DNA from: Serratia liquefaciens
Lineage (GTDB): Bacteria; Pseudomonadota; Gammaproteobacteria; Enterobacterales; Enterobacteriaceae
Reading direction: 5' to 3'
NCBI RefSeq assembly: GCF_027594825.1
Contig: NZ_CP088930.1
Location: 1,797,019 to 1,861,018 of the forward strand
DNA length: 64,000 nt
The notes under the pieces are model-generated. The model was given only the letters and a program-made list of their open reading frames with translations. It made no database searches and had not been told where the DNA came from. The stretch's first letter is position 1, and each line of letters opens with the position of its first letter. A program made the translations under genes and the position numbers. Below, piece after piece: positions 18,836-30,360 of this stretch.

Positions 18836-19384
18836 ATGTTGACACTGTTTGATTTACTGGAACGACTGAATAGCCTGCAACGCAGCTGGCTGCGGAGTCA
18901 TGAAGAGCTGGAAAGCCTGCCGCCGGTGCAGTTGAGCGCCTTATATTACCTGGCACGTTGCAACCATTACTCCAATACGCCGATGGCGGTCGCGGAATAT
19001 CTCGGCCTGACCAAGGGCACGGTGTCGCAATCGCTGAAAAAGTTGGAAAGTAACGGGATGATCGCCCGCACGGCTGACGTAAAGGACCGCCGCAGCGTCA
19101 GGCTAAAGCTGACCGACAAATCACGTTCATTGATGGATGCCCTGTTCCCTCCAGCTTATTTACAGCAGGCGCAGGATGCCATGCAGCAGGAGGGCGGGCA
19201 GTTGCTGGAATTACTGACGCAGTTGCTGCGTCAGCTGCAAAAACAGGATGATAACGTGGCGCTGTTCGGCGAATGCCATCAATGCCGCTATCACCAGCGG
19301 CATGACGGCCAACCCTTTTGCGGTTTGACTCAGGAACCGCTGCCGACCAGCAGCGTGAATCTGATTTGCCGCGAGTTTGCTTAA
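18836..19384 (+). CDS. MarR-family regulator with C-terminal four-cysteine extension
   Basis: 182 residues. The winged helix-turn-helix spans ~30-95 (recognition region YLGLTKGTVSQSLKKLE, wing DVKDRRSVRLKLT), and dimerisation helices flank it. Unlike typical MarR proteins of ~140 residues, it carries a tail with cysteines 147, 150, 162 and 178 (C-x2-C-x11-C-x15-C) and three histidines, suggesting a metal or Fe-S site. Divergent from the CPVC thioredoxin gene, which it probably represses. Its TAA overlaps the TAA of convergent ldcC. Ligand and targets unknown. Confidence 0.85.
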   Translation: MLTLFDLLERLNSLQRSWLRSHEELESLPPVQLSALYYLARCNHYSNTPMAVAEYLGLTKGTVSQSLKKLESNGMIARTADVKDRRSVRLKLTDKSRSLMDALFPPAYLQQAQDAMQQEGGQLLELLTQLLRQLQKQDDNVALFGECHQCRYHQRHDGQPFCGLTQEPLPTSSVNLICREFA

Positions 19385-21525
19385 GCCAGCGGCGTTTTTA
19401 ACACCTTCACCAGATAACGCCCATCCTCGGTCAGTTTCGCACCGTGTATATCGGTTTCAAAGCCCGGATAGCGTTCGCCGATAGAACACAACATCAGCAA
19501 GAAATCGAGCACCGCTCGGCTCTCTTCGGTGATCATCTCACCCGGCATCACCAGCGGAACCCCTGGTGGATAAGGCAGGATCATGTTCGCCGCGACTTTG
19601 CCGACCAGTTGATCCAGCTCGCAGGTTTCCACGTTGCCGCGCACCTGCTGCTGGAACATTTGGTGTGGCGTCAGCTTCATTTCTGGCAACACATCAAAAG
19701 CCCGCTGCATCAAACCCGGCAGATCGTGCCGACAGATCAAGCTGTGGATCCCGGCCGCCAGGTCCTGAATACGCATATTACGGTAGAAATCCGGATCCTC
19801 GGCAAACAGGTCCGGCAGCATGTTCTTCACCCGCAGGTTGAGATCGTAGGCGCGTTTAAAATCGGTCAGGCCACGCAGCAGGCTCATCGCCTTGGTTTTA
19901 TCAATGCCGATACTGAACAGGAACAGCAGATTATAAGGCCCGGTTTTCTCCACCACGATACCGCGTTCGTCCAGGTACTTCGCCACCAGCGCAGCCGGTA
20001 TGCCGCTCTCTTCCAGCGCGCCAAGCTCATTCATCCCCGGCGTCAGGATGGTGACCTTGATAGGATCGAGATACATATGATCGCGGTCCGTCTTGCCAAA
20101 GCCGTGCCAGTTGTCATCCGGGTTCAGAGGCCAGCACTGCGCCTCGTCAATCTCTTCCGGCTGCCAGATATCGAAGAACCAGCTATCACTCTCTTCCCGC
20201 AAACGCTGCACCTCACGACGGAAATGCAGCGCACGCTCCACCGAACGGTTAATCAACCGCCGCCCCGGATTACCGCGCAGCATCGCCGCGGCGGTTTCCA
20301 TCGACGCCACGATGCCGTAATTCGGCGAAGTGGTGGTGTGCATCATATAGGCCTCGTTAAAGGTACTTTCGTCATAGTCACCCTTAATGTGGATCATCGA
20401 GGCCTGCGAAAACGCCGCCAGCAGCTTATGAGTCGACTGGGTTTCGTAGATCACTTTACCGGGTATGCGTTCACCGCTCATGCCGCTCTTGCCGTCGTAA
20501 ATCGGATGGAAGTTGGTATAGGGCACCCAGGCGGAATCAAAATGAATTGATGGGACGTCCAGCGTCTGCTTGATGTAATCCGTGTTGTACAGCAGGCCGT
20601 CGTAGGTCGAGTTGGTGATCACCGCATGTACCGGCCAACTGGCGTTGGCCGTATCAGCCACCCGAGCGGCAATGCTGTCATGGGTGAATTCACGCTGCGG
20701 GATCCCGCCAAGGATCCCGTAGGCATTGCGCAGCGGGCGCAAGTAAATCGGGACGATATCGCTCATCATCAACAGGTGGCACAGGGACTTATGGCAGTTG
20801 CGGTCGATCAATACCGTGCTGCCGGTCGGGGCCGAATACATGCCGACAATTTTATTGGCGGTAGAGGTGCCGTTGGTCACCAGATAACTTTGTTCGGCGT
20901 TGAAGGTGCGCGCAATATACTCTTCGGCCTCCAGGTGAGGGCCAGTGTGATCCAGCAACGAGCCAAGCTCGGTGACCGAAATCGACACGTCGGCTTTCAG
21001 GGTATTGGCCCCGAAAAAATCGTAAAACAGGCAACCGACCGGGCTCTTCTGAAAGGCCGTACCGGCCATATGACCGGGGGTACAGAAGGTGTATTTCCCT
21101 TCATGCACATAGTTGAACAGCGCCTTGGTCAGCGGCGGCGTAATAGTATCGATGTATTCGGCGGTGTATTGCTGGATGCGCTGCGCAATATCATCTGCCG
21201 CATTCAGGCCGTACTCGAAGAAATACAGCACCATACGCATTTCATGCAGGCTAACGTCGAAGGTGGAATGGGTGTTGATAAACGCATACAGCGGCAGATA
21301 TTCGTTGAGCTCGTTGATCTCGCTGCACAGCTCCAGGCTATAGTCGTCCCAGTCAAAAATCACGCCGCAAATGCGTGCGTTAGCTTCGATCAGCTTCAAC
21401 AAATCGCCGCTGTTTTTGGGATACACCAGTTGGAAGTTCATCGCAGCCAGTGCGGTGTGAAGCTCGCGGATCGGCTCGTCTTTGTAATAAACGCCCGCTG
21501 GGCTCATGATCGCGATGATGTTCAT
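19381..21525 (-). CDS. ldcC: Lysine decarboxylase, constitutive-type paralogue
   Basis: PLP-dependent lysine decarboxylase of 714 residues, homologous over its full length to CadA in this window and placed next to accA as ldcC is in E. coli. Wing domain (1-130), PLP core with catalytic lysine in STHKLLAAFSQ, and C-terminal domain. No antiporter gene accompanies it. Assignment as LdcC rather than CadA rests on position and on CadA being identified beside cadB. The 3' end overlaps the MarR-family gene by four bases. Confidence 0.92.
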   Translation of the reverse strand: MNIIAIMSPAGVYYKDEPIRELHTALAAMNFQLVYPKNSGDLLKLIEANARICGVIFDWDDYSLELCSEINELNEYLPLYAFINTHSTFDVSLHEMRMVLYFFEYGLNAADDIAQRIQQYTAEYIDTITPPLTKALFNYVHEGKYTFCTPGHMAGTAFQKSPVGCLFYDFFGANTLKADVSISVTELGSLLDHTGPHLEAEEYIARTFNAEQSYLVTNGTSTANKIVGMYSAPTGSTVLIDRNCHKSLCHLLMMSDIVPIYLRPLRNAYGILGGIPQREFTHDSIAARVADTANASWPVHAVITNSTYDGLLYNTDYIKQTLDVPSIHFDSAWVPYTNFHPIYDGKSGMSGERIPGKVIYETQSTHKLLAAFSQASMIHIKGDYDESTFNEAYMMHTTTSPNYGIVASMETAAAMLRGNPGRRLINRSVERALHFRREVQRLREESDSWFFDIWQPEEIDEAQCWPLNPDDNWHGFGKTDRDHMYLDPIKVTILTPGMNELGALEESGIPAALVAKYLDERGIVVEKTGPYNLLFLFSIGIDKTKAMSLLRGLTDFKRAYDLNLRVKNMLPDLFAEDPDFYRNMRIQDLAAGIHSLICRHDLPGLMQRAFDVLPEMKLTPHQMFQQQVRGNVETCELDQLVGKVAANMILPYPPGVPLVMPGEMITEESRAVLDFLLMLCSIGERYPGFETDIHGAKLTEDGRYLVKVLKTPLA

Positions 21526-21590
21526 CAGCTGCTCCTGTCAGTTAACCACCAAACCTCTATAACAACATGAAAATACTGCGGTGTGTAGAC

Positions 21591-21616
21591 AAAAAAAAAC
21601 CGCCCGAAGGCGGTTT
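21591..21616 (-). terminator. accA terminator
   Basis: 8-bp stem AAACCGCC-CGAA-GGCGGTTT followed on the minus strand by nine T residues; intrinsic terminator ending the lpx-dnaE-accA block. Confidence 0.93.
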
Positions 21617-21636
21617 CTTGCAACGCGTGACGACAC

Positions 21637-22596
21637 TCAGCAATAGCCGTAGTTCATCAGGCGCTGGTAGCGGCGGTTAAGCAGCTCTTCGGTGTTCAGG
21701 CCGTCGAGATCTTTCAGATCGGCCAGCAGCTGCGCTTTCAACGCTTCCGCCATCGCCGGTACATCGCGGTGAGCAGAGCCCAGCGGTTCCGGGATCACCG
21801 AGTCGATCAGCTTCAGCTCTTTCAGACGCGGTGCAGTAATGCCCATGGCTTCTGCGGCAATCGGCGCTTTGTCGGCACTTTTCCACAGAATGGAAGCACA
21901 ACCTTCCGGTGAGATCACCGAATAGGTGCTGTACTGCAGCATGTTCACTTTGTCGCCCACGCCAATGGCCAATGCACCACCGGAACCGCCTTCGCCGATC
22001 ACCGTACAGATCACCGGAATTTTCAGACGAGACATTTCACGCAGGTTATGGGCAATCGCTTCTGACTGGCCACGCTCTTCCGCGCCCACGCCCGGATAGG
22101 CGCCAGGGGTGTCGATGAAAGTGATCAGCGGCATCTTGAAACGAGAGGCCATTTCCATCAGGCGCAGCGCTTTGCGATAGCCTTCCGGTGCCGGCATGCC
22201 GAAGTTACGGCGGATTTTCTCTTTGGTCTCGCGGCCTTTCTGATGCCCGATGATCATCACCGGCCGGCCATCGAGGCGCGCAATACCACCGACAATCGCT
22301 TTGTCATCGGCATAGGCACGATCGCCCGCCAGTTCTTCGAAGTCGGTAAAGATGTGTTTGATATAATCCAGGGTATAAGGACGGCGCGGGTGGCGTGCCA
22401 ATTGGGCAACTTGCCAGGCCCCAAGATCGGAAAAAATCTTGCGCGTCAGCTCAACGCTCTTTTCACGAAGGCGCTGAACCTCTTCGTCCAGATTAATATC
22501 TAATTTTTCGTCTTGACGGCTGACTGCAGTCAGCGAGTCAATTTTCGCTTCCAGCTCTGCAATCGGCTGTTCAAAATCAAGAAAATTCAGACTCAT
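21637..22596 (-). CDS. accA: Acetyl-CoA carboxylase carboxyltransferase subunit alpha
   Basis: Alpha subunit of the carboxyltransferase that makes malonyl-CoA with AccD in the first committed step of fatty-acid synthesis. 319 residues as in E. coli; crotonase-like core with [23 protein letters not shown] and [12 protein letters not shown] segments (oxyanion-hole glycines). Starts 12 bp after dnaE. Confidence 0.98.
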   Translation of the reverse strand: MSLNFLDFEQPIAELEAKIDSLTAVSRQDEKLDINLDEEVQRLREKSVELTRKIFSDLGAWQVAQLARHPRRPYTLDYIKHIFTDFEELAGDRAYADDKAIVGGIARLDGRPVMIIGHQKGRETKEKIRRNFGMPAPEGYRKALRLMEMASRFKMPLITFIDTPGAYPGVGAEERGQSEAIAHNLREMSRLKIPVICTVIGEGGSGGALAIGVGDKVNMLQYSTYSVISPEGCASILWKSADKAPIAAEAMGITAPRLKELKLIDSVIPEPLGSAHRDVPAMAEALKAQLLADLKDLDGLNTEELLNRRYQRLMNYGYC

Positions 22597-22608
22597 AGCA
22601 TTCCTATT

Positions 22609-25600
22609 TTAGTCAAATTCCAGTTCCACCTGCTCATTACCTACCAAAGTCCGCAAATCTATCAATAAGCGGTCGGTGGGCGTCACGCGCCAGGTTGCGC
22701 CAAAACGCAGCTTGGCCCGCGCATCTTCCCGTTGATAGTAAAGATGCACTGGAATCGTCCCCGAGCGATGGGGTTCCAAAGACTGACGGAGACGGTTCAA
22801 AAGCTGGTCATCAATTTGCCTGTCCGTCAGCGAGATAGCAAGTCCGCGAGCGTATTTTTCACGGGCTTCACTGATATCCATTAGCTCGCGGGCGGTCATT
22901 TTAAGCCCGCCGCTAAAGTCATCAAAGCTGACCTGTCCACTGGCGATCAGGATACGGTCTTTTTCCAATAAATGCTGGTATTTTTCTAACGCATCGGTGA
23001 ATAACATCACCTCCAGACGGCCAGAACGGTCATCCAGAGTACAGATCCCGATGCGGTTACCGCGCTTGGTGACCATAACCCGCGAGGCGATCACCAGCCC
23101 AACGGCGGTGGTCATTTTGCCCCGATCCGTCGGGTGCATATCTTTCAAACGCTGGCCACCGGCATAGCGTTCGATCTCCTTCAGGTACTGGGTGATCGGG
23201 TGCCCGGTGAGGTACAACCCCAGCGTTTCCCGTTCACCGTCCAGCACCACCTGCTCCTGCCAGCGGGGCACGTTGGCGTAGGATTGCTCCACTTGCTCCG
23301 GCGCTTCCGCCAGTACGCCAAACATGTCCACCTGGCCGATCGCTTCGGCTTTGGCATGCTGATCTGCCGCTTTCAGCGCATCGGGCAATGAGTTCATCAA
23401 TGCGGCGCGGTGCGGCCCAAGGCGGTCGAACGCCCCGGACATGATCAGCTTTTCCAGAATGCGGCGGTTAATTTTTTTGATGTCGGAACGCGCGCACAGA
23501 TCGAACAGGTCTTTAAAGTAGCCCTGTTCACCGCTGTTACGCGCTTCCAGAATAGCTTCAATCGGCCCTTCCCCAACGCCTTTGATGGCGCCGATACCGT
23601 AAACGATCTCACCTTCATCGTTAACGTGGAAATGGTACTGGCCGCTGTTGATGTCCGGCGGCAGGATTTTCAGCCCCATGCGCCAGCACTCATCCACCAG
23701 CCCCACCACCTTATCGGTGTTGTCCATATCGGCGGTCATCACCGCCGCCATAAACTCGGCCGGGTAGTGTGCCTTCAGCCACAGCGTCTGGTAGGACACC
23801 AACGCATAAGCGGCAGAGTGCGATTTGTTGAAACCGTAACCGGCGAATTTCTCCACCAGGTCGAAGATTTTTACTGACAGTTCACCGTCGATACCGCGTG
23901 ATTTTGCCCCATCCTCGAAACCGCCACGCTGCTTGGCCATCTCAACCGGGTTCTTTTTACCCATCGCACGACGCAACATGTCCGCGCCGCCCAGCGAATA
24001 CCCGGCCAGGACCTGGGCAATCTGCATAACCTGTTCTTGATACAGGATGATGCCATACGTCGGCTCCAGCACCGGCTTGAGCGACTCATGCTGCCACTGG
24101 ATATCCGGGTAGGAAATTTCTTCGCGGCCGTGCTTACGGTCGATAAAGTTATCCACCATGCCTGACTGCAAAGGCCCAGGGCGGAACAGCGCCACCAGTG
24201 CGATCATGTCTTCGAAACAGTCGGGCTTCAGACGTTTGATCAAATCCTTCATGCCGCGCGATTCAAGCTGGAAGACCGCGGTGGTCTCCGAACGCTGCAG
24301 CATGTCGAAGCTCTTTTTGTCTTCGAGCGGGATGGCGGCGATATCAATCGGCTCCAGCCCGGTTTTGGCGCGCCGGGCGTTGATCATCTCCAACGCCCAG
24401 TCGATGATGGTCAGAGTACGCAAGCCGAGGAAGTCGAACTTCACCAGCCCGGCGTATTCCACGTCGTTCTTGTCGAACTGGGTAACCGGATGCTGCCCCT
24501 CGGCGTCACAATACAACGGCGCGAAGTCGGTGATTTTGGTCGGCGCGATCACCACGCCCCCGGCGTGCTTACCGGCGTTACGCGTTACCCCTTCCAGCTT
24601 GCGCGCCATGTCAATCAGCGCTTTGACTTCCTCATCGGCCTCGTAAATTTCCGGCAGTTGGGGTTCGGCGGCAAAGGCTTTTTCCAGCGTCATGCCCGGA
24701 TCGGGCGGCACCAGTTTAGAGATGCGGTCGACGAAGCCATAGGGGTGGCCCAGCACGCGGCCCACGTCACGAATAACCGCTTTCGCCGCCATGGTACCGA
24801 AGGTGATGATTTGCGATACCGCCTCTCGGCCGTACATTTCCGCCACGTGCTCAATCACCAGATCGCGTTTTTCCATGCAGAAGTCGACGTCGAAGTCGGG
24901 CATCGAAACACGTTCCGGGTTCAGGAAACGTTCAAACAGCAGGTCAAATTCCAGCGGGTCGAGATCGGTGATTTTCAGTGCATAGGCTACTAACGAACCG
25001 GCACCGGAACCACGCCCCGGGCCTACCGGTACGTTGTTATCCTTCGACCACTGGATGAACTCCATCACGATCAGGAAGTAACCCGGGAAGCCCATCTGGT
25101 TGATCACGTTCAGTTCAATATCCAGACGTTCATCGTATTCAGGGCGACGTTGAGCGCGTACTTCCGGGTCGGGGAACAAAAACTCCAGGCGATCTTCCAG
25201 CCCTTCCTTCGACTTGAGGATCAGGAAGTCTTCGGTGCTCATATCACCGGTCGGGAACTGCGGCAGGAAATACTCACCGAGGCGAATCGTCACGTTACAA
25301 CGCTTGGCGATCTCTACGCTGTTGAGCAGCGCTTCCGGGATGTCGGCAAACAGCTCGCACATCTCATCTTCGTTGCGCATGTATTGTTGCGCCGTATAGT
25401 TGCGTGGGCGCTTGGGATCGTCCAGCGTGAAACCATCATGAATGGCGACACGAATTTCATGGGCGTCAAAGTCGTCCTCGACCAGAAAGCGCACATCGTT
25501 AGTGGCCACCACCGGCAATCCGCGTTCAGTGGCCAGCGCCACTGCGGCGTGCAGATAGTTTTCTTCGTCCGGCCGACCGGTGCGGATCAATTCGAGGTAA

Positions 25601-26097
25601 TAACTGTCCGGGAAGTATTGCTGATAGAAATCCAGGCACTGCTCCACCTGCGGCTGGTTGCCGCGCAGCAGAAACTTGCCGACGTCCCCCTGGCGCGCGC
25701 CAGACAGCAAAATCAGCCCTTCACGGTGCTCAATCAACCAGTCGCGATCAATGGTCGGGCCGGCGGCACCGTAACCACGCTGATAAGCGCGGGAAATCAG
25801 CAACGTCAGGTTTTGGTAACCTTCATTATTGGCGGCCAGCACGGTGAGCTGCGCCAGCTCATCGCCCAGCACTTCGCTTTGCACATGAAAATCCGCGCCG
25901 ATGATCGGTTTGATCCCGGCGCCGTGCGCGCTGCCATAGAACTTCACCAGACCACACAGGTTGGTAAAGTCGGTAATTGCCAAAGCAGGCATGGCTAACG
26001 CGGCGGCTCTCTTCACCAACGGCCCGATCTTGGCTAATCCATCAATCATGGAGTAGTCGCTATGAACGCGCAGGTGAATAAAACGAGGTTCGGCCAT
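22609..26097 (-). CDS. dnaE: DNA polymerase III alpha subunit
   Basis: Catalytic subunit of the replicative polymerase, 1162 residues (E. coli 1160). N-terminal PHP domain ([16 protein letters not shown]), palm with catalytic aspartates in [13 protein letters not shown] near residue 400 and another near 555, fingers, beta-clamp binding and OB fold near 1000-1080 ([13 protein letters not shown]). The rnhB gene precedes it, as in E. coli. Confidence 0.98.
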   Translation of the reverse strand: MAEPRFIHLRVHSDYSMIDGLAKIGPLVKRAAALAMPALAITDFTNLCGLVKFYGSAHGAGIKPIIGADFHVQSEVLGDELAQLTVLAANNEGYQNLTLLISRAYQRGYGAAGPTIDRDWLIEHREGLILLSGARQGDVGKFLLRGNQPQVEQCLDFYQQYFPDSYYLELIRTGRPDEENYLHAAVALATERGLPVVATNDVRFLVEDDFDAHEIRVAIHDGFTLDDPKRPRNYTAQQYMRNEDEMCELFADIPEALLNSVEIAKRCNVTIRLGEYFLPQFPTGDMSTEDFLILKSKEGLEDRLEFLFPDPEVRAQRRPEYDERLDIELNVINQMGFPGYFLIVMEFIQWSKDNNVPVGPGRGSGAGSLVAYALKITDLDPLEFDLLFERFLNPERVSMPDFDVDFCMEKRDLVIEHVAEMYGREAVSQIITFGTMAAKAVIRDVGRVLGHPYGFVDRISKLVPPDPGMTLEKAFAAEPQLPEIYEADEEVKALIDMARKLEGVTRNAGKHAGGVVIAPTKITDFAPLYCDAEGQHPVTQFDKNDVEYAGLVKFDFLGLRTLTIIDWALEMINARRAKTGLEPIDIAAIPLEDKKSFDMLQRSETTAVFQLESRGMKDLIKRLKPDCFEDMIALVALFRPGPLQSGMVDNFIDRKHGREEISYPDIQWQHESLKPVLEPTYGIILYQEQVMQIAQVLAGYSLGGADMLRRAMGKKNPVEMAKQRGGFEDGAKSRGIDGELSVKIFDLVEKFAGYGFNKSHSAAYALVSYQTLWLKAHYPAEFMAAVMTADMDNTDKVVGLVDECWRMGLKILPPDINSGQYHFHVNDEGEIVYGIGAIKGVGEGPIEAILEARNSGEQGYFKDLFDLCARSDIKKINRRILEKLIMSGAFDRLGPHRAALMNSLPDALKAADQHAKAEAIGQVDMFGVLAEAPEQVEQSYANVPRWQEQVVLDGERETLGLYLTGHPITQYLKEIERYAGGQRLKDMHPTDRGKMTTAVGLVIASRVMVTKRGNRIGICTLDDRSGRLEVMLFTDALEKYQHLLEKDRILIASGQVSFDDFSGGLKMTARELMDISEAREKYARGLAISLTDRQIDDQLLNRLRQSLEPHRSGTIPVHLYYQREDARAKLRFGATWRVTPTDRLLIDLRTLVGNEQVELEFD

Positions 26098-26183
26098 ATC
26101 CAGATACCTGAATCTAGGGGCTCAGCGGACTGAACCCGGGTTAACGCTATCGCTTGTCTGGCCCGGATAACCAGGCCTGCAGA

Positions 26184-26777
26184 TTACAGCCCCAGCGCCC
26201 TTCTTACCGGGGCAAAACTGCGGCGGTGATGCTCGGTCGCACCCAGCGCGGCCAGCCGCTCCAGATGGAAGGCGGTCGGGTAGCCCTTATGCTGCGCAAA
26301 ACCGTAGTCGGGGAACACAAGATCCAATTCGGCCATTTCGCGGTCACGCGTTACCTTAGCCAGAATGGATGCCGCGCTGATTTCCGCCACGCGGCTGTCT
26401 CCCTTCACCACCGCCTGTGAACGCATCGGCAATTTCGGGCAGCGGTTACCGTCGATCAATACCATGTCCGGTGCGATATGCAACCCGGCAACCGCACGCT
26501 GCATCGCCAGCATAGTGGCATGCAGAATGTTAAGTTGGTCGATCTCTTCTGGCTCAGCGCGGCCCAGGCTCCAGGACAACGCTTTCTCGACGATTTCGTC
26601 ATACAGCGCCAGGCGGCGCTTTTCACTGAGCTTTTTCGAGTCCGCCAGGCCCACGATCGGCCGGGCGGGATCGAGGATCACCGCAGCGGTCACCACTGCG
26701 CCAACCAAAGGACCACGGCCCACTTCGTCCACACCTGCAATCAGCGTGGCGACAGGATAGATGAAAGGTTCAATCAT
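26184..26777 (-). CDS. rnhB: Ribonuclease HII
   Basis: Endonuclease removing ribonucleotides from DNA and RNA-DNA hybrids. The signature DEVGRGP begins at residue 17, with the metal-binding D17 and E18; further acidic residues lie in VLIDGNRCP and [11 protein letters not shown]. 197 residues. Overlaps lpxB by 4 bp. An 86-bp gap separates it from dnaE. Confidence 0.97.
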   Translation of the reverse strand: MIEPFIYPVATLIAGVDEVGRGPLVGAVVTAAVILDPARPIVGLADSKKLSEKRRLALYDEIVEKALSWSLGRAEPEEIDQLNILHATMLAMQRAVAGLHIAPDMVLIDGNRCPKLPMRSQAVVKGDSRVAEISAASILAKVTRDREMAELDLVFPDYGFAQHKGYPTAFHLERLAALGATEHHRRSFAPVRRALGL

Positions 26778-27922
26778 GCTTTTGCCAGCTCCAACACAGC
26801 CTGAGCGGCCTGTTCATCAGCACCGCAACGGATGCTTTGGTGCAAAGTAAGGAAGGTTTGTTTCAGTTCGTCGGTTTGCGCGTTCTCTTCCAGCAACGGC
26901 ATCACCGCCGCCGCCAGCTTGTCCGGCACGCAGTCATGCTGCAGCAGTTCGGTGACGATTTCACGGCCTGCCAACAGATTGGGCAGCGAGACATACGGCG
27001 TCTTCACTAACCGCTGCGCCAGCCAGAAGGTAAAGGGTTTCATACGGTAGCCCACCACCATCGGACATTTGGCCAGCATGCACTCCAGCGCGGCGGTGCC
27101 TGAAGCCAGTAATGCCGCGTCGCTGGCAACCATCGCCTCACGCCCTTGACCGTTCAGCAGATGCACGCGCAGCTCGGGCGCCACTTCAGCTTTGATCCGC
27201 TCAAACTGTTCGCGACGTTTGGCGTTAACCAGCGGCACCACCAGCTCAAGCTCGGGATAACGGGTACGCAGCAACTGCGCCGTTTTCAGGAAGTCGGCGC
27301 TCAGCATCTCAACTTCTGCGCTGCGGCTGCCCGGCAACAGGGCCAGACAACGTGCGTCGGGTGCGATGCCCAGCGTAGCGCGCGCAGCCAATTTATCCGC
27401 CTGCAGCGGCATGGCATCAGCCATGGTGTGGCCGATAAACCGGCAGGGAACGTTAAAACGATCGTAAAACGCTTTTTCGAAAGGGAGAAACGCCAGCACC
27501 AGATCGGTGGCTTTGCCAATTTTGAAAACGCGCTTTTGACGCCAGGCCCAGACGGACGGGCTGACATAGTGAATGGTGCGAATGCCGCGTTGTTTCAGAC
27601 GGCCTTCCAGGGTGATATTGAAGTCAGGCGCGTCGATACCCACAAACACGTCCGGCTTCAGTTCGCTGAACCGGCGGGTAAGACCCTTGCGGATCTTTAA
27701 CAGGCGTGGCAGGCGCTCAAGCACCTCCACCACGCCCATTACCGCCAGCTCTTCCATTTCGTACCAGGTTTCACAGCCTTCAGCCTGCATCAGCGGGCCG
27801 GCGACGCCAACAAAACGCGCGTCGGGGACTTGCGCCTTAAGCGCGCGGATCAATCCGGCGCCAAGAATATCACCGGAGGTTTCTCCGGCGACCAATCCGA
27901 TAGTCAATGGGCGATTTTGCAT
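26774..27922 (-). CDS. lpxB: Lipid-A-disaccharide synthase
   Basis: GT19 glycosyltransferase that condenses lipid X with UDP-2,3-diacylglucosamine into the lipid A disaccharide, peripheral at the inner membrane. 382 residues; N-terminal [14 protein letters not shown] and ASGTAALE (~residues 280) are family landmarks. Starts 3 bp after lpxA and overlaps rnhB. Confidence 0.97.
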   Translation of the reverse strand: MQNRPLTIGLVAGETSGDILGAGLIRALKAQVPDARFVGVAGPLMQAEGCETWYEMEELAVMGVVEVLERLPRLLKIRKGLTRRFSELKPDVFVGIDAPDFNITLEGRLKQRGIRTIHYVSPSVWAWRQKRVFKIGKATDLVLAFLPFEKAFYDRFNVPCRFIGHTMADAMPLQADKLAARATLGIAPDARCLALLPGSRSAEVEMLSADFLKTAQLLRTRYPELELVVPLVNAKRREQFERIKAEVAPELRVHLLNGQGREAMVASDAALLASGTAALECMLAKCPMVVGYRMKPFTFWLAQRLVKTPYVSLPNLLAGREIVTELLQHDCVPDKLAAAVMPLLEENAQTDELKQTFLTLHQSIRCGADEQAAQAVLELAKA

Positions 27923-27925
27923 AGG

Positions 27926-28714
27926 TCAGCGAATGATACCGCGGGTTGAGCGGCCAAAGAAATCCAGGAACTGCTGCACCACCGGCTGCTCTTTTGCCAG
28001 GGTTTCGATTTCTGTTTTCGCTTCATCCAGCGTTTTCTCGCTGCGATAAAGGATCTTGTAGGCGTTACGGATTGCCTGCATTTGATCTTTATCGAAACCA
28101 CGACGTTTCAGGCCCACGGCGTTAACGCCGAATGGCGTGGCGTGGTTACCCTGCGCGATGACAAAAGGAGGCACGTCTTGGGCAACACCGGAACAACCGC
28201 CCACCATCACGTGGGTGCCGATGATGCAGAACTGGTGGATAGCCGTCATGCCACCAATAATGGCATGGTCGTCAATTTCCACATGCCCGGCAAGCGTAGC
28301 ATTGTTCGCCAAGATACAGGAATTACCCACCACACAGTCGTGCGCAACGTGCACGTTAACCATCAGCAGGTTGTCATTACCTACCTTGGTCAACCCTGTG
28401 CCCTGCGCTGTGCCGCGATGAATGGTCACGCTTTCGCGAATGCGATTGCGATCGCCAATCTCGACACGCGTAGGTTCGCCCGCGTATTTCAGATCCTGAT
28501 TCACTTCACCAATAGAGGCGAATTGATAGATCTGGTTATCGCGACCGATTTTGGTCAGGCCATTCACCACAATGTGGGATTTCAGTACCGTGCCTTCGCC
28601 GATTTCCACCTGGGAGCCGACGTAACAGAAGGGACCGATGTGCGCGCCAGCGCCGATAACGGCACCTTCTTCGATAATCGCGCTAGGATGGATAAAGGCG
28701 GTTTTGTCGATCAC
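27926..28714 (-). CDS. lpxA: UDP-N-acetylglucosamine acyltransferase
   Basis: First enzyme of lipid A synthesis, adding 3-hydroxymyristate from ACP to UDP-GlcNAc. Left-handed beta-helix of hexapeptide repeats (residues 1-190) and helical C-terminal domain; catalytic histidine 125 in [10 protein letters not shown]. 262 residues. Starts 3 bp after fabZ. Confidence 0.98.
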   Translation of the reverse strand: MIDKTAFIHPSAIIEEGAVIGAGAHIGPFCYVGSQVEIGEGTVLKSHIVVNGLTKIGRDNQIYQFASIGEVNQDLKYAGEPTRVEIGDRNRIRESVTIHRGTAQGTGLTKVGNDNLLMVNVHVAHDCVVGNSCILANNATLAGHVEIDDHAIIGGMTAIHQFCIIGTHVMVGGCSGVAQDVPPFVIAQGNHATPFGVNAVGLKRRGFDKDQMQAIRNAYKILYRSEKTLDEAKTEIETLAKEQPVVQQFLDFFGRSTRGIIR

Positions 28715-28717
28715 GGA

Positions 28718-29173
28718 TTAAGCCTCCCGGCTGCGCGCACACATCATGGTTGCTTCGCAGACAATTTTGCCGTCGACGGTTGCCACGCCTTTAAAGCGCG
28801 TCAGACCACGACGTGTTTTCTCAAAGGTGACTTCCATGATCATCTGATCACCAGGCACTACCGGGCGTTTGAAACGGGCTTCATCGATACCGGCGAAGTA
28901 ATACAGCTCGCCCGGTTCCAGTTTGCCGACGCTTTTGAACGCCAAAATACCGGTGGCCTGCGCCATGGCTTCCAGAATCAATACGCCTGGAAAAATCGGC
29001 TTACCAGGGAAGTGTCCCTGGAAAAACGGCTCATTTACAGATACGTTCTTCACCGCACGCAGGAATTTGTGCTCCTCAAACTCGAGGACGCGATCAACCA
29101 GCAAGAACGGGTAACGGTGAGGAAGCAACTCTAAAATTTCTGCAATATCCAGAGTATGAGTGTCAGTAGTCAA
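28718..29173 (-). CDS. fabZ: (3R)-hydroxymyristoyl-ACP dehydratase
   Basis: Hot-dog-fold dehydratase of fatty-acid elongation, which competes with LpxA for hydroxymyristoyl-ACP. The TTG at 29173 is chosen: it gives 151 residues beginning [14 protein letters not shown], the same length and the same unusual TTG start as E. coli fabZ, with AGGAAGAG upstream. An upstream ATG would add 31 unrelated residues. Active-site H54 ([11 protein letters not shown]) and E68 (LILEAMAQ). Confidence 0.95.
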   Translation of the reverse strand: MTTDTHTLDIAEILELLPHRYPFLLVDRVLEFEEHKFLRAVKNVSVNEPFFQGHFPGKPIFPGVLILEAMAQATGILAFKSVGKLEPGELYYFAGIDEARFKRPVVPGDQMIMEVTFEKTRRGLTRFKGVATVDGKIVCEATMMCARSREA

Positions 29174-29333
29174 AATACTCTTCCTGTCTCTAAAAACTGA
29201 TGGCATCAACAACACGGCCTGCGCTGACCCCAAAAGGAGATCATCATGCAGGCCGCAAATTAACAACTCTTTGCGCTTTTGGTCTCATGACCAACGCGTT
29301 TCGTTTTGTACCCAGTCAGGCGGGCGGTAGTGA

Positions 29334-30356
29334 TTAGTCCTTTCCGACTTTTCGTTCGACAGCTTTTAAGCGCTTGCTAATCTCATCGATATTCATCACC
29401 AACGCAGCGGTTTTACGCCAAACTTTGTTGGGTTGTAACGGAATGCCCGAAGAGTATACCCCAGGTTCGGTGATTGGTCGCATAACCATTCCCATTCCGG
29501 TGACAACAACCTTGTCGGCGATCTCCATGTGACCATTGATCACGCTGGCTCCACCGATCTGGCAGTAGCGGCCGATTTTCAGGCTGCCCGCCATGATAAC
29601 ACCGCCGGCAACGGCAGTATTGTCGCCAATCACAACGTTATGTGCAATCTGACATTGGTTGTCGATGATAACACCATTCCCGATCTGGGTGTTATCCAAC
29701 GCGCCGCGGTCAATGGTGGTGCAAGCGCCGATTTCGACGCGATCGCCGATAATCACCGTGCCCAACTGAGGAATTTTAATCCAGTTGCCGCGTTCGTTGG
29801 CATAGCCGAAACCATCAGCACCAATCACGGTGCCCGATTGAATCAGACAGTGCTGACCGATCTCGACTTCATGATAAATCGTTACGTTCGCCCACAGACG
29901 CGTACCTGCGCCAATGCGTGCACGTTTGCCGATAAAACAGCCTGGGCCGATAACCACGTTATCGCCAAGTACGGCACCCGACTCGATCACCGCATTCGCA
30001 CCGATAGCGACATTCTGCCCCAAAGTGGCTTCAGGTGAGATTACCGCGCTTGGGGCAATATCCTGGGCCGGAGACGGGGTGGTGTCCATCAGTTGCGCCA
30101 TGCGCGCATAGGTCAGGTAAGGGTTTTTAACCACCAGCGCCGCAGAACGGCAGTGTGGTAAATCCGCCTCGGTAAGCACCACTGCGCTTGCCTGGCAGGA
30201 AGCCAGCTGCTCTTGATAGCGGCTGTTTGACAAAAACGTGATTTGGCCAGCCTGTGCCGAATGCATAGAAGCAATGCCGGTGATGACGAGATCGCCATCA
30301 CCGTGCAATTGTGCATCCAACTGCTGCGCTAAATCAGCCAGTCGAATAGAAGGCAT
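29334..30356 (-). CDS. lpxD: UDP-3-O-(3-hydroxymyristoyl)glucosamine N-acyltransferase
   Basis: Third lipid A enzyme, N-acylating UDP-3-O-acyl-glucosamine. N-terminal uridine-binding domain (~1-100), left-handed beta-helix (~105-300) with catalytic histidine in [12 protein letters not shown], and C-terminal helix. 340 residues. Lies 5 bp after skp and 161 bp before fabZ. Confidence 0.98.
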   Translation of the reverse strand: MPSIRLADLAQQLDAQLHGDGDLVITGIASMHSAQAGQITFLSNSRYQEQLASCQASAVVLTEADLPHCRSAALVVKNPYLTYARMAQLMDTTPSPAQDIAPSAVISPEATLGQNVAIGANAVIESGAVLGDNVVIGPGCFIGKRARIGAGTRLWANVTIYHEVEIGQHCLIQSGTVIGADGFGYANERGNWIKIPQLGTVIIGDRVEIGACTTIDRGALDNTQIGNGVIIDNQCQIAHNVVIGDNTAVAGGVIMAGSLKIGRYCQIGGASVINGHMEIADKVVVTGMGMVMRPITEPGVYSSGIPLQPNKVWRKTAALVMNIDEISKRLKAVERKVGKD

Positions 30357-30360
30357 GTTG

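Noticed and set aside
19444..21570. Open frames of 368 and 314 codons antisense to ldcC
   Set aside because: Shadow frames of ldcC; corresponding antisense frames also occur over cadA, showing they derive from the shared codon pattern of the paralogues.
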